The notes under the pieces were generated by a model. It saw only the letters and a list, made by a program, of their open reading frames with translations. It was not told the origin of the DNA and searched no databases. Of a stretch of 64,000 bases of DNA, positions 44,713 through 53,755 are shown one piece after another; position 1 is the stretch's first letter, and every line of letters begins with the position of its first letter. The position numbers were made by a program, and so were the translations under genes. The DNA comes from CAYVAP01 sp964343195 (GTDB lineage: Bacteria > Bacteroidota > Bacteroidia > J057), in contig CAYFIR010000009.1 of NCBI GenBank assembly GCA_964343195.1, forward strand, positions 47,941 through 111,940. The letters are read 5' to 3'.

Positions 44713-45762
44713 ATGAATAGTATCAGGTATGAAGTACGTTGGGGAGCTTTCTATCCGGAAGGTCCATTTTCGAATTCTATGATGAGCAATCCGAAAAAAA
44801 ATATGAACCAGGGATCCATTGCCAATGGAAATTTCTGGAACACCTTTCAACTTGGGCGACCCTATGTAGGAATCGCTCTTATGGCTGGTGCTGTCTTTTT
44901 TTTACTACAATTCCTGCTGGTCAAACATTCCCGTGCCATTCCCATTAATCCCGTAAGGGCCTACACGGTGCAGGCACCTGTTTCATTGCCTCCCCATCAG
45001 AACCAGGATGTATTGTCCGCTGTTGAAACCCTGACTCCCCGCACCCGTGTCCACGTAGTTGTCACAGGTGAACCAGAAATTAACCAGGTCCTGACATTTA
45101 CCCTGTATCCCTACGATGATCAGTTTACCTATCACATAGACTATGGTGATGGGTATCAGCAGGTAGCCCGTTCCCGCAATCGTCACCTCTATGGCCGCCC
45201 AGGGGACTATCACCTTTCCATAACCGTCCTGTATGAGCGGGACACGGTTGACTACAATCAATTCAGCATCCATATTCGCCCCAGTGTATCCGTCTCCTCG
45301 CCCCGCGTAGTGTACGATGATCAGGGAATGACAGGCGGTGGCATGGTGATGCCACGTAACGAAGAGATCCCTGAGCCTGTGGAGTCAACAGAGGAAGTTG
45401 AAATTGTAGATCTTGGTGAGTGGGACGAATCGACTACCAATAAAGAAGATGTTTATTTTGCTGTTAGTGAAATGCCCAGTTTCCCGGGAGGGGAAATGGA
45501 GCTTCAGCGCTTTCTGGCCAAATTCGTCACCTACCCGGAGGAAGCCCGTCGTCGCGATGTCGAAGGGCAGGTAGTGGTTAAGTTTATCGTAGAGCCTGAT
45601 GGTCGCCTGACCAATTTTGAAATCATCAAGGCCCTCGGGTATGGCTGCGAAGAAGAAGTGCTGCACACACTGGCACGTATGCCCCGCTGGGAACCCGGTG
45701 AACATCTCGGAGAACTGGTTCGGGTATATTACACCTTACCCATCACATTCAAGTTGATGTAG
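44713..45762 (+). CDS. TonB-family energy transducer with PKD-like periplasmic segment
   Basis: The 349-residue protein has one TM segment (51-70), as expected for TonB, after a cytoplasmic N-terminus; ATG 44779 is a possible alternative start (327 residues). Residues about 262-349 are a TonB C-terminal domain (FVTYPEEARRRDVEGQVVVKF, FEIIKALGYGCEEEVL, MPRWEPGE). Where most TonB proteins have a Pro-rich spacer, residues 110-190 look like a PKD domain (YHIDYGDGYQQ, YGRPGDYHLSITV). TonB passes proton-motive energy to outer-membrane receptors. No ExbBD or receptor gene is adjacent. Confidence 0.85.
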   Translation: MNSIRYEVRWGAFYPEGPFSNSMMSNPKKNMNQGSIANGNFWNTFQLGRPYVGIALMAGAVFFLLQFLLVKHSRAIPINPVRAYTVQAPVSLPPHQNQDVLSAVETLTPRTRVHVVVTGEPEINQVLTFTLYPYDDQFTYHIDYGDGYQQVARSRNRHLYGRPGDYHLSITVLYERDTVDYNQFSIHIRPSVSVSSPRVVYDDQGMTGGGMVMPRNEEIPEPVESTEEVEIVDLGEWDESTTNKEDVYFAVSEMPSFPGGEMELQRFLAKFVTYPEEARRRDVEGQVVVKFIVEPDGRLTNFEIIKALGYGCEEEVLHTLARMPRWEPGEHLGELVRVYYTLPITFKLM

Positions 45763-45779
45763 GTAGTCAGAGGTTTTCG

Positions 45780-45787
45780 TAACTTTG
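45780..45787 (+). promoter_or_regulatory. -7 element (TAACTTTG) directly before M20 gene
   Basis: An exact TAnnTTTG octamer ends 5 bp before the ATG at 45793, with TTG at 45754-45756 upstream. The predicted transcription start falls at or near the start codon, so the mRNA may be leaderless. Confidence 0.5.
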
Positions 45788-45792
45788 TGGCC

Positions 45793-46986
45793 ATGGATTT
45801 ACGCCACAGGATTCAAGACCTTGCCGGGGATACCTTCCAATGGACGGTAGAAAGGCGAAGACACATTCACACCTACCCTGAGCTATCTTTTCAGGAAGCT
45901 CAAACCGCACAATACGTTCAGGATGAACTTTCTGCTCTGGGGATTCCATTTACTCCAGGAATAGGAGGGCACGGGGTGATTGGCATAATCCAGGGGGAGC
46001 TCCCCGCTGAAAATCCGAAGGTAATTGCCCTAAGGGCAGATATGGATGCCCTCCCGATCCTCGAGGAGAATGAGGTTGCCTATCGATCTCAAAATCAGGG
46101 GGTTATGCATGCCTGTGGACACGATGTCCACACTTCCTCCCTTTTAGGAACTGCACGCATCCTGCAACAGGTAAAAGCGCATTTCAGCGGCACCATCAAA
46201 CTGATTTTTCAACCTGCAGAGGAAAAGCTACCGGGCGGAGCATCCCTTGTGATCAAGGATGGTGCACTGAAAAATCCCAATGTGCAGGCCATTTTTGGAC
46301 AACATGTGCAGCCGTTCATAGATGTCGGAAAGATTGGCGTCAGGCCTGGCATGTACATGGCATCTGCAGATGAGATTTATATGACCGTCAAGGGAAAAGG
46401 TGGTCATGCCGCTCTGCCTGACAAGTTCATCGATCCAGTCATGATCACAGCTCAGATGCTCACCGCCATGCAGCAGGTCGTGAGCCGCTCCGACCCCAGA
46501 ATCCCTACGATTCTGTCCTTTGGGCGCGTGATCGCAGAGGGAGCCACCAACATCATCCCCGAAAAGGTGGAGGTTCACGGCACCCTGCGCACCATGAACG
46601 AGGCGTGGCGAAAAGAGGCCCAGCAAAAAATCAAGGATATCGCCCACCACACTGCCAAAATGATGGGGGGGGAAGTCGACATTGACTTGCGGGTAGGCTA
46701 CCCGGTTCTCTATAACGACGTGGACCTGACGACTAAAGCCCGCGGCCACATCGCCGACTATGTCGGGGAGGAAAACATCGTGGACATGGACATCTGGATG
46801 GCAGCAGAAGACTTTGCCTGGTACACACACGAGGTTCCTGGCTGCTTTTATCGCCTGGGAACTCGCAATGAAGCCCGCGGAATCGTACACGGACTACATA
46901 CCTCCCGCTTTGATATTGATGAAGAGGCCCTTTCCTTCTCAACTGGCCTCATGGCCTGGGTCGCCATTAAAGACCTGATGGGCTAA
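45793..46986 (+). CDS. M20-family amidohydrolase (N-acyl amino acid / IAA-amino acid hydrolase type)
   Basis: The ATG at 45793 gives 397 residues; a GTG at 45787 overlaps the -7 element. M20D enzymes remove acyl groups from amino acids or release amino acids from conjugates using two metal ions. The metal-binding residues are visible: Cys-Gly-His-Asp-x-His in MHACGHDVH, Glu in PAEEKLPGG, His in FGQHV and His in GLHTSRFD near the C-terminus. A dimerisation domain (about 185-300) begins with ADEIYMTVKGKGGHAA. No signal peptide is present, so it is cytoplasmic. The substrate is not predictable. Confidence 0.93.
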   Translation: MDLRHRIQDLAGDTFQWTVERRRHIHTYPELSFQEAQTAQYVQDELSALGIPFTPGIGGHGVIGIIQGELPAENPKVIALRADMDALPILEENEVAYRSQNQGVMHACGHDVHTSSLLGTARILQQVKAHFSGTIKLIFQPAEEKLPGGASLVIKDGALKNPNVQAIFGQHVQPFIDVGKIGVRPGMYMASADEIYMTVKGKGGHAALPDKFIDPVMITAQMLTAMQQVVSRSDPRIPTILSFGRVIAEGATNIIPEKVEVHGTLRTMNEAWRKEAQQKIKDIAHHTAKMMGGEVDIDLRVGYPVLYNDVDLTTKARGHIADYVGEENIVDMDIWMAAEDFAWYTHEVPGCFYRLGTRNEARGIVHGLHTSRFDIDEEALSFSTGLMAWVAIKDLMG

Positions 46987-47004
46987 CACCAAAACCTTGC
47001 TCGG

Positions 47005-47649
47005 GTGAAACTGACCGTATCGCTAGACACCATAACCTGTAACCACCCACCTCGTCGGGCACGACGAAAGCCACCATATCTGTGGACGGTGTTCTTCAAA
47101 CTGGATGGTAGCGGACTCAGCCTTTCCCCCGAGTTTGAACTAAAGGGCGAAGTCCAGTTTCATTTTACGCATGGGAGCCATGGCAACCTGGGGACGGTCA
47201 CTGTTGGAGAGGCCGTACCTATCAGCTCATACCTTGGGCACTGGGAAACCTCTCTGGAGCCGATCCCTGTGCCTTTTTTTGATTACGAAATGCCTGGAAT
47301 TCTGGGAGTGGTGGCAGTTCTGATGCAGGAGAATAATGTCAGTGATATTGGGGCAGAAGCCGGCCATCAGGCGTTGAACGACTTTGTGCAGGAGGCAATC
47401 CAGGAATCTATCGCGAATTTCAGCGTGAAACTCATCGACGTCGAAAATATACAGCCTTCCCTGAAGCGGTACTTTGCCGATCAGGTGGACCGGCTGGCAG
47501 AGGGTATTGAATCACGAGTGCGTCAGGCGGTGGTCAAATCCCAAAGCTGGTCTCAAAATCTATGGAGCCTCATCGATCAGGATGAACTGATCGGCTACCG
47601 GGTCTGGGACCTCATGGCTTCTGAAATTCCTACAGGCGAAACCGTATAG
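47005..47649 (+). CDS. uncharacterised protein, GTG start
   Basis: The 214-residue protein begins with GTG at 47005, 18 bp after the M20 gene stop; no ATG fits. The N-terminal half (1-120) is beta-rich with KLTVSLDTITCNHPP and PPYLWTVFFKLDG strands, followed by an acidic MQENNVSD segment. The C-terminal half (120-214) is alpha-helical (NDFVQEAIQESI, YFADQVDRLAEGIESRVRQAV). I have the impression of a widespread uncharacterised family whose members open with a C-x-D/P-rich strand and a PYLW motif, but I cannot name it. No signal peptide. It may be translationally coupled to the M20 gene. Confidence 0.7.
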   Translation: MKLTVSLDTITCNHPPRRARRKPPYLWTVFFKLDGSGLSLSPEFELKGEVQFHFTHGSHGNLGTVTVGEAVPISSYLGHWETSLEPIPVPFFDYEMPGILGVVAVLMQENNVSDIGAEAGHQALNDFVQEAIQESIANFSVKLIDVENIQPSLKRYFADQVDRLAEGIESRVRQAVVKSQSWSQNLWSLIDQDELIGYRVWDLMASEIPTGETV

Positions 47650-47994
47650 TTGGTTCAAAACTGGACCTCCAAATTCCTGGGGGACTGGACCCTCGAAGGG
47701 AAGGTCGTTGCCACATAGCTTTAGTAGAAAGAGGTGTAAGGAGGGTAGAAATGAGGTTATACTCAGAGAATTTAGAAGCGACCCTGAGAAGTGAGACCAC
47801 TTCGTTGCGAGAAAAAACGCAGTAAACTCACTCATATTGATCGCGGCAACACAAGGACGCTCTCAATCCATAGTTCCTTTAGTATATATGGAAAATCTGG
47901 GCACTCCGGTTACCGTATCAACCTTATACACCTTATACACCTTATACACCTTATACACCTTATACACCTTATACACCTTATACACCCCTCCCCA
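47650..47994. other. 345-bp intergenic region with tandem repeat
   Basis: The only structure I see is the 9-bp tandem array at 47923-47985. Frames through the array encode a Leu-Ile-His or Tyr-Thr-Leu repeat and look spurious. Confidence 0.65.
47923..47985. repeat. seven tandem 9-bp units (CTTATACAC)
   Basis: Seven perfect copies of CTTATACAC (equivalent to TTATACACC) without spacers. The nonamer differs in one base from the DnaA-box form TTATACACA. It ends 9 bp before the stop codon of the minus-strand gene at 47995. Confidence 0.9.
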
Positions 47995-49710
47995 TTACTT
48001 GTTCACAAACTGCGTGATCTGCTGCCCTTTATCAAAATCTCCCCCGACCAGACTCCGTGAGAATACATCTGAGATGGTGCCCCACAGAAACAGTTTGAGG
48101 TAATCGTAAATGCCTTCAGAGCCGAAAGTATCACCTCCTGCGATGTAGATTTGCTGGAAGCCGAGCAGAATCAGAGTTACGAAAAGCGTAAGGCTAACTA
48201 TGGGGCGAAACAGCCCATAGCGAACCCTTGCACTGACCTGCACCCCGGAAAGAGCATTCAGCACCTTTAGCACCCAGTTCTGGAATCGTTCCCAGTTTGA
48301 AAGGGATGCTGGCGAATTTTCGGTGCTTTCCTCCGATTTAGCGATCCGGTCCCGGATTTCCTCCATGAAACCACTCAGGACATTGCGTGAAGCGGTGATG
48401 CTACGTGTGCCACTCCCTGTCGGGGCCGTCACTTCATTGATGTTGGTTTCAAGGTTGGTAAATGCCTGCTGAATCTCTGCTTTGGTTTTACCAGCCAGAA
48501 TCTGATCCCGAACCCCATGAAAATAGTCCAGTAGTTTGACCAGTTTAGCGGGGGGAAGCTGATGGCCAGGCGCTTCGACATCTTCCTTCACCCGGAGATA
48601 TAGATGTTCCAGATCCAGCATGAATCCTGCCTTCTGGTCCAGTGTGCTCAGTTCAGGCTGCAACGCAGCGGCATCCTCGCTCGATTTTACCTGATTGATG
48701 TTTTGCTCAAGGTCCTTCAGTTCCCTGCGTAGCTGGGCCATGGCGACATCGTCATGCTTCAATTCTCCGATCTTGTTCTGGATGGGGATGAATTTGTCCA
48801 TGAGTTCCATCTGGGGCCTGGCTTTCTCCACATCCTTCATCATCCTGCCCAGCACGATTCCCAGAATCAGGGCCAGGATAGCTCCCCAGACCCCGATGCG
48901 CACGAACAGGTTCACCGGGACTTTCAGGGTATCAGGATACCCTTCAAAATGCAGGCGTAGTTCTCCATTATACTGGTCTGCGGGAAGCTTTTTTTCGGTA
49001 TTGACCGGGAATGAAAGCTGGGTGATTTCTCCGGGATCAAGGATTTTCTCCCCGGTGGAGGTGAGGTCATCCCCATTCAGGCCTACTCCAGAAGCACTCC
49101 CAAATAAACCCAGCGAATGGTCTGAAAAGGTGACTGGGACTTCCCCTTCATTGACCAGGGCAACGGTCAGTGCTTCCTGTCGCAGGCGAGGAGGAAGAAT
49201 CCCATTGCACCAGCGCATCCAGCGGGATTGAGTGGTTTTCACCGATAGGGTCGCACTGGTTGTGAGCAGTTTGACCTGATCCTTTTCATAATAATTCAAC
49301 TGGATGGGAACCTCGATTGGAGTGGTTTCACCCGTTGCAGTAACTAGCAATGTCCCGTGGTAGGCTCCTGAGGCTGGAATGGAACTAATGACCAGTTTGA
49401 TCTCCTGTGGAATACCGGGCGAAAGGCTAACCGATGCAGGCAGGGTGACCTGTGAGGGATCGATTACCCGTTGTCGATGCGGTTCCTGGAGTGCCGATGT
49501 AGTGAATTCCAGAGTGGTCGCTTCGGTGCTGGCCAGCAGGAGGTAGGCCGTCAGATTTGGGTTGGCTACTTCCCAGGTGCCTTGCAGGGTAATGGAAGCT
49601 CCTTCGATGGATTGATCATTCAGCGAAATCTGCTGACCTATCCCGAAGATGGGGAGCAGGAAGAACAATCCCCACCACCCGGCGGTTATGGAAATATTTG
49701 ATAATTTCAT
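47995..49710 (-). CDS. uncharacterised membrane protein with Ig-like N-terminal region
   Basis: The ATG at 49710 gives 571 residues starting MKLSNISITAGWWGLFF, a signal peptide ending near GIGQ; a frame from 49827 only adds an unlikely N-terminus. Residues about 25-300 are beta-rich with two Ig-like domains. A TM segment lies at about 312-330 (VWGAILALILGIVLGRMM). Residues 335-480 are helical with coiled coil (PQMELMDKFIPIQNKIGEL). A second pair of hydrophobic stretches (about 515-555) precedes a short tail. The exported beta part and cytosolic helices suggest a link across the inner membrane. I do not recognise the family. Confidence 0.75.
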   Translation of the reverse strand: MKLSNISITAGWWGLFFLLPIFGIGQQISLNDQSIEGASITLQGTWEVANPNLTAYLLLASTEATTLEFTTSALQEPHRQRVIDPSQVTLPASVSLSPGIPQEIKLVISSIPASGAYHGTLLVTATGETTPIEVPIQLNYYEKDQVKLLTTSATLSVKTTQSRWMRWCNGILPPRLRQEALTVALVNEGEVPVTFSDHSLGLFGSASGVGLNGDDLTSTGEKILDPGEITQLSFPVNTEKKLPADQYNGELRLHFEGYPDTLKVPVNLFVRIGVWGAILALILGIVLGRMMKDVEKARPQMELMDKFIPIQNKIGELKHDDVAMAQLRRELKDLEQNINQVKSSEDAAALQPELSTLDQKAGFMLDLEHLYLRVKEDVEAPGHQLPPAKLVKLLDYFHGVRDQILAGKTKAEIQQAFTNLETNINEVTAPTGSGTRSITASRNVLSGFMEEIRDRIAKSEESTENSPASLSNWERFQNWVLKVLNALSGVQVSARVRYGLFRPIVSLTLFVTLILLGFQQIYIAGGDTFGSEGIYDYLKLFLWGTISDVFSRSLVGGDFDKGQQITQFVNK

Positions 49711-49815
49711 GAAATGAAAAAATAGGGGTGCTGGAAGAAAGATAGAACCTTTTGACAAGAATTCCATTACCGCCCTCCTTTTGACCTCTCTGATCATATT
49801 TTGATATCCTTTACC

Positions 49816-51510
49816 ATGCGCCATCAAGTTTCTCTCATTCTGGTTGTTCTTCTTTTTCTGGGGGCAGCCTGCTCAGAGCACCCTGAGCCTGCAGATCTGG
49901 TCCTGCACAATGGAACCATTTACACCATGAATGAGGCTCAGCCCAAGGTTCAGGCTGTGGCGATTCGTGGGGACAGGATCGTTTTTGCAGGAACCAATGA
50001 AGCAGCCACAAGCTACATCTCCTCGGCGACGAAGGTGGTCAACCTGGAAGGAAAAACAGTTACACCAGGATTGATCGAAGGGCATGCTCATTTCATGGGG
50101 TTGGGACAGTTTAAGCGTAACCTCGACCTCAAGGAAGCCGGCACCTACCAGGAGTTGGTGGATATGGTGGCGAATGCGGTAGAAGAAACACCTCCCGGGC
50201 AGTGGATTCTGGGACGAGGCTGGCACCAGAGTAAATGGGACCCCCAACCTGAAGTGATGGTGACGGGGTATCAGACGCATGACCTGCTTAGCGGGATTTC
50301 GCCTGATCATCCTGTTTTTTTGCGACACGCCAGTGGCCACGCAGCATTTGTGAACGCCAAAGCCATGGAGATGGCGGGTATCAAGGTTGGGGCCAAATTT
50401 GAAGGAGAAGAGGGCGAAATCATCATAGATGCACAGGGAAACCCCACGGGGATTCTGACCGAACGTGCTGCTGCGCTCGTATCAAAGCTGATCCCTGATG
50501 ATGATCCCGATCAGTTATACCTGGATTTCCGTACTGCGATGGAAACCTGTCTGGAAAACGGCATCACCGGCTTTCATGATGCCGGGATAAATAGCCGTAC
50601 CATCGAGCTGTATCAAAAAGCTGTAGAAGAGGGGGAAATGGACATCCGCATATATGCCATGCTTTCCGGCAGTGACACTACCCTGCTGGATAATTGGTAC
50701 GAACGCGGGCCGCTCATAGGGGACTGGTTGACCATTCGCTCGATCAAGCTCTATGGCGATGGGGCACTCGGATCCCGGGGAGCATGGCTATTGGAACCCT
50801 ACAGCGATCGCCCTGGACACGTCGGCAACCCCATCACTCCGAGTAATGTGATTGAGGCGGTGGGCAAAGCAGGCCTGGAACATGGATTTCAGGTATGTAC
50901 CCATGCCATTGGAGATCGATCAAACCAGGAAGTGCTGGATGCTTACGAAGCTGCTTATGGGGCATATCCTGAAGCCGCCAAAGACGCCCGCTTCCGAATC
51001 GAGCATGCGCAGCACCTGGATCCCGAAGATATTCCACGCTTTTCAGAACTTGGCATCATCCCGGCCATGCAGGCCATCCACATGAGCAGTGACCGTCCCT
51101 GGGCCATCGATCGATTGGGGCAAAAGCGTATCGACGAAGGAGCCTATATGTGGCAAGCATTGCTTGAATCGGGTGCCACCATCGTCAACGGAACTGATGC
51201 GCCAGTTGAGCCGATTGATCCCATTGCCTGCTTTTATGCTTCGGTTACCCGTCGGACATTGAGTGGGGACCCTCCCGGAGGATTTGAGCCCGCCCAAAAG
51301 ATGACCCGCGAACAGGCATTGGCCAGCTATACGACCGGCCCTGCGTATGGATCTTTTCTGGAAGAAAGGAAAGGAAGCATTGAAGTCGGGAAGTGGGCTG
51401 ACCTCACCGTCTTTTCCCAGGATTTGATAGCAGTTCCTGATGATGAAATCCTCAATACAGAGGTGGTGATGACGATTGTAGGCGGCAAGGTGCGCTACAG
51501 TAGGCCATAG
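49816..51510 (+). CDS. YtcJ-like metal-dependent amidohydrolase lipoprotein
   Basis: The ATG at 49816 gives 564 residues with lipobox GAAC (Cys19); an in-frame start at 49801 displaces it. The amidohydrolase-3 domain has HxH at His90-Ala-His92 (EGHAHFMG), the carboxylate/Lys region SIKLYGDGALGSRG, HAIGDRSNQEVLDAY, EHAQHLDPED and NGTDAPVEP, all typical of the YtcJ family. The C-terminal composite beta region ends VVMTIVGGKVRYSR. Members act on amides or on cyclic substrates; this one should sit in the periplasm. It is transcribed divergently from the membrane protein gene, about 105 bp apart. A terminator follows. Confidence 0.92.
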   Translation: MRHQVSLILVVLLFLGAACSEHPEPADLVLHNGTIYTMNEAQPKVQAVAIRGDRIVFAGTNEAATSYISSATKVVNLEGKTVTPGLIEGHAHFMGLGQFKRNLDLKEAGTYQELVDMVANAVEETPPGQWILGRGWHQSKWDPQPEVMVTGYQTHDLLSGISPDHPVFLRHASGHAAFVNAKAMEMAGIKVGAKFEGEEGEIIIDAQGNPTGILTERAAALVSKLIPDDDPDQLYLDFRTAMETCLENGITGFHDAGINSRTIELYQKAVEEGEMDIRIYAMLSGSDTTLLDNWYERGPLIGDWLTIRSIKLYGDGALGSRGAWLLEPYSDRPGHVGNPITPSNVIEAVGKAGLEHGFQVCTHAIGDRSNQEVLDAYEAAYGAYPEAAKDARFRIEHAQHLDPEDIPRFSELGIIPAMQAIHMSSDRPWAIDRLGQKRIDEGAYMWQALLESGATIVNGTDAPVEPIDPIACFYASVTRRTLSGDPPGGFEPAQKMTREQALASYTTGPAYGSFLEERKGSIEVGKWADLTVFSQDLIAVPDDEILNTEVVMTIVGGKVRYSRP

Positions 51511-51817
51511 GTTATAACCACGAATCATCACGACGGCAACACGGTTGAAAAGACGGCGAAGTAGAAACCTTTGCCGTCTTTTCATTTCCAGTGTAAAGAT
51601 TGGGGTGAGCTTCGTCTCGGTTGTATATAATTCAGAGAAAGACAGGGGGAAAATAGAAAAAGTTGAAGCCTGAATGGAGGTTTCTTTACCATTTTGAAAC
51701 GCAGTCTTCATTCTCCCCGTTTCTAGTATCATAATTCTTGCGCATTACATCATCTCCATAAACCATTCTGCCTCTGAAATAATATTTACCTCAAGTCCTA
51801 AGCAAAACGCTAACGTC
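51511..51817. other. 307-bp intergenic region
   Basis: It holds a degenerate AACCACGAA repeat (about 51515), a terminator (51548-51582) and otherwise an AT-rich leader to the metalloprotease gene. No clear promoter element could be identified. Confidence 0.6.
51548..51582 (+). terminator. intrinsic terminator after YtcJ-like gene
   Basis: A 14-bp stem AAAAGACGGCGAAG/CTTTGCCGTCTTTT with one G-T pair and a seven-base loop. Confidence 0.85.
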
Positions 51818-53692
51818 ATGAAGGATAGCCTATACCCGTCTTTTTCTGACCGGAGGTTGTATCTATGGTTACTCACTTTTCTGTTTGGAATGGCCACTGG
51901 TCAGCCCGGCTTGATGGGGCAGAGGACCTGTGGATCAATGGATTATCTGGAGGATCAGTTGAAGTCCTACCCTCACATGCGTCGTGCCATGCACGACATT
52001 GACCTCGATGTGGGGCGTAAGGCAATGAGTGTCTCCGGGGAAATTGTGATTCCGGTAGTTGTACACGTGGTCTACCACACTGCTACTCAGAACATCAGTG
52101 AGGCTCAGATTCTGTCCCAGATTCGGGTGCTGAATCAGGACTTTCGTCGTCAGAATCCTGACCGTTTCAATACCCCCAGAGACTGGCAGTCGGTTGCGGC
52201 AGATTCCCGTATCAGTTTTGCGTTGGCAAAGGTTGATCCCAATGGCAATCCCACTTCTGGCATCACCCGGACCTATACCCCAAAGTCAACATTCTACGCC
52301 CAGGACAATGGTGTTAAATACCGCGTAAAAGGTGGTGTGGATGCCTGGAATACAGAGCACTACCTCAATATCTGGGTTTGCTCTCTGGGAAGCGGGGTCC
52401 TTGGCTATGCCCAGTTCCCGGGTGGTGGAGCCGACGAAACTGATGGGGTAGTGATTTCCTATCGCCACTTTGGGACCACCGGAACCGTTTCCGCTCCCTT
52501 TGATGGTGGCCGGACGGCTACCCACGAAGTCGGGCACTGGCTGAACCTGCGTCATATCTGGGGAGATGGAGACTGTGACGCCGATGACCATGTAGCGGAT
52601 ACGCCTCCGACCGACCGTCCACATCATGGGTGTCTGACCTATGCAGAGGCTTGTGGTGGCCCGGCAATGGTTCAAAACTTTATGGATTATACCGATGATG
52701 CCTGTATGAACCTTTTCACACAGGGACAATCATCACGGATGCGTGCACTTTTCGCTCCCGGAGGATACAGGAGGTCGATTCTGGAGTCTCCTGCATTGGA
52801 AGAAAGTGCCCCCGTACCTACTCCCCCCATGGTTTATCTGGCTCCTCCTGGTACTCCTGAAGTCCTGACTGTAGCGGATCGCTATGCACGATTACGGTGG
52901 AATCCTGTCTCAGGAGTAGACAAATATCACGTAAGGCTGCGCCCAGCTGGTAGTGGCCGTTGGCTCGAAAGGGCTTTTGAACGTCCTTACGTCAACCCAT
53001 CACAGCTGTCCAGCTGTACAGATTATGAGTTGCAGGTGGCCTCGATTAAGGGGCGAGATACCAGCGAATACACCCGTCCGATGATATTCTCAACGAGCGG
53101 TTGCTCCACTACTCCTGCCGTATTGGTTTCCAACACCCATCGCAAACCTACCGGACTGGAAGCCCTGCCACAGTCGGGAGGCCAGGTGCTGCTCCAGTGG
53201 ACTTCCTTACCAAATGCATCGGAGTACAAGGTGCAGTTTAAGCGGGTCGGAAGACGGGAAGTTATCACCAAATATGTGAGTAGTCCAGAGGTGACACTTG
53301 GCGGATTAACGACGGGTTCAGGATACCTCTTCCGGGTACGGGCTCATTATCCGGATCGACCAGGTCCCTACTCAGATGTAGAGGAGTTTACCTACGGAAC
53401 CATGGCCTCGGTAAGCTATCGTTCAGCAGCTCCATCACGGCTTCGGACCAGGTTTTTCCCGGATCCGGGAATCCTGTGGGTCAGGCTTCCCATAGAGGAA
53501 GATCAGACAGCGACCATCAGATTGTATGAGCTGGATGGAAGGACCCTTATTCAGGACTTTGGTTCCCGTGAGGCTACTGTGAATGAGTCGCTGAGATTTG
53601 AGCCGGACTTTCTAACTCCAGGGCGTTATCTGCTGGAGGTAGAAGACCCTGATGGTTTCAAATACCGGGAAGAAGTAAACCTTGGCCTGTAG
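51818..53692 (+). CDS. secreted M43-family zinc metalloprotease, likely T9SS cargo
   Basis: The 624-residue protein has an N-terminal export segment (about 12-30, LYLWLLTFLFGMATGQ). The pappalysin/cytophagalysin-like catalytic domain (about 70-320) has the zinc motif HEVGHWLNLRH with His236, Glu237, His240 and His246, an upstream VIPVVVHVVYH strand, and the Met-turn NFMDYTDDACM. FN3-like domains follow (about 345-425 and 450-530). The C-terminal 80 residues (FFPDPGILWVRL, FLTPGRYLLEVED, YREEVNLGL) fit a T9SS type A sorting domain in layout. It should be an extracellular or surface protease for nutrient acquisition or protein turnover. Substrate unknown. Confidence 0.92.
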   Translation: MKDSLYPSFSDRRLYLWLLTFLFGMATGQPGLMGQRTCGSMDYLEDQLKSYPHMRRAMHDIDLDVGRKAMSVSGEIVIPVVVHVVYHTATQNISEAQILSQIRVLNQDFRRQNPDRFNTPRDWQSVAADSRISFALAKVDPNGNPTSGITRTYTPKSTFYAQDNGVKYRVKGGVDAWNTEHYLNIWVCSLGSGVLGYAQFPGGGADETDGVVISYRHFGTTGTVSAPFDGGRTATHEVGHWLNLRHIWGDGDCDADDHVADTPPTDRPHHGCLTYAEACGGPAMVQNFMDYTDDACMNLFTQGQSSRMRALFAPGGYRRSILESPALEESAPVPTPPMVYLAPPGTPEVLTVADRYARLRWNPVSGVDKYHVRLRPAGSGRWLERAFERPYVNPSQLSSCTDYELQVASIKGRDTSEYTRPMIFSTSGCSTTPAVLVSNTHRKPTGLEALPQSGGQVLLQWTSLPNASEYKVQFKRVGRREVITKYVSSPEVTLGGLTTGSGYLFRVRAHYPDRPGPYSDVEEFTYGTMASVSYRSAAPSRLRTRFFPDPGILWVRLPIEEDQTATIRLYELDGRTLIQDFGSREATVNESLRFEPDFLTPGRYLLEVEDPDGFKYREEVNLGL

Positions 53693-53755
53693 CATTGATT
53701 CCTGGTTTTCATCATTAGGGACAATTTCTCATCTTAGGGCAAATTTTCACCTAGT

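Noticed and set aside
47923..47985. Replication origin
   Set aside because: DnaA-box-like units alone are not enough: no dnaA, dnaN, gidA or clear unwinding element is nearby, and the spacing of the units is not origin-like.
47791..48103. Frames encoding Leu-Ile-His or Tyr-Thr-Leu repeats
   Set aside because: They are by-products of the 9-bp tandem array and read through non-coding sequence.
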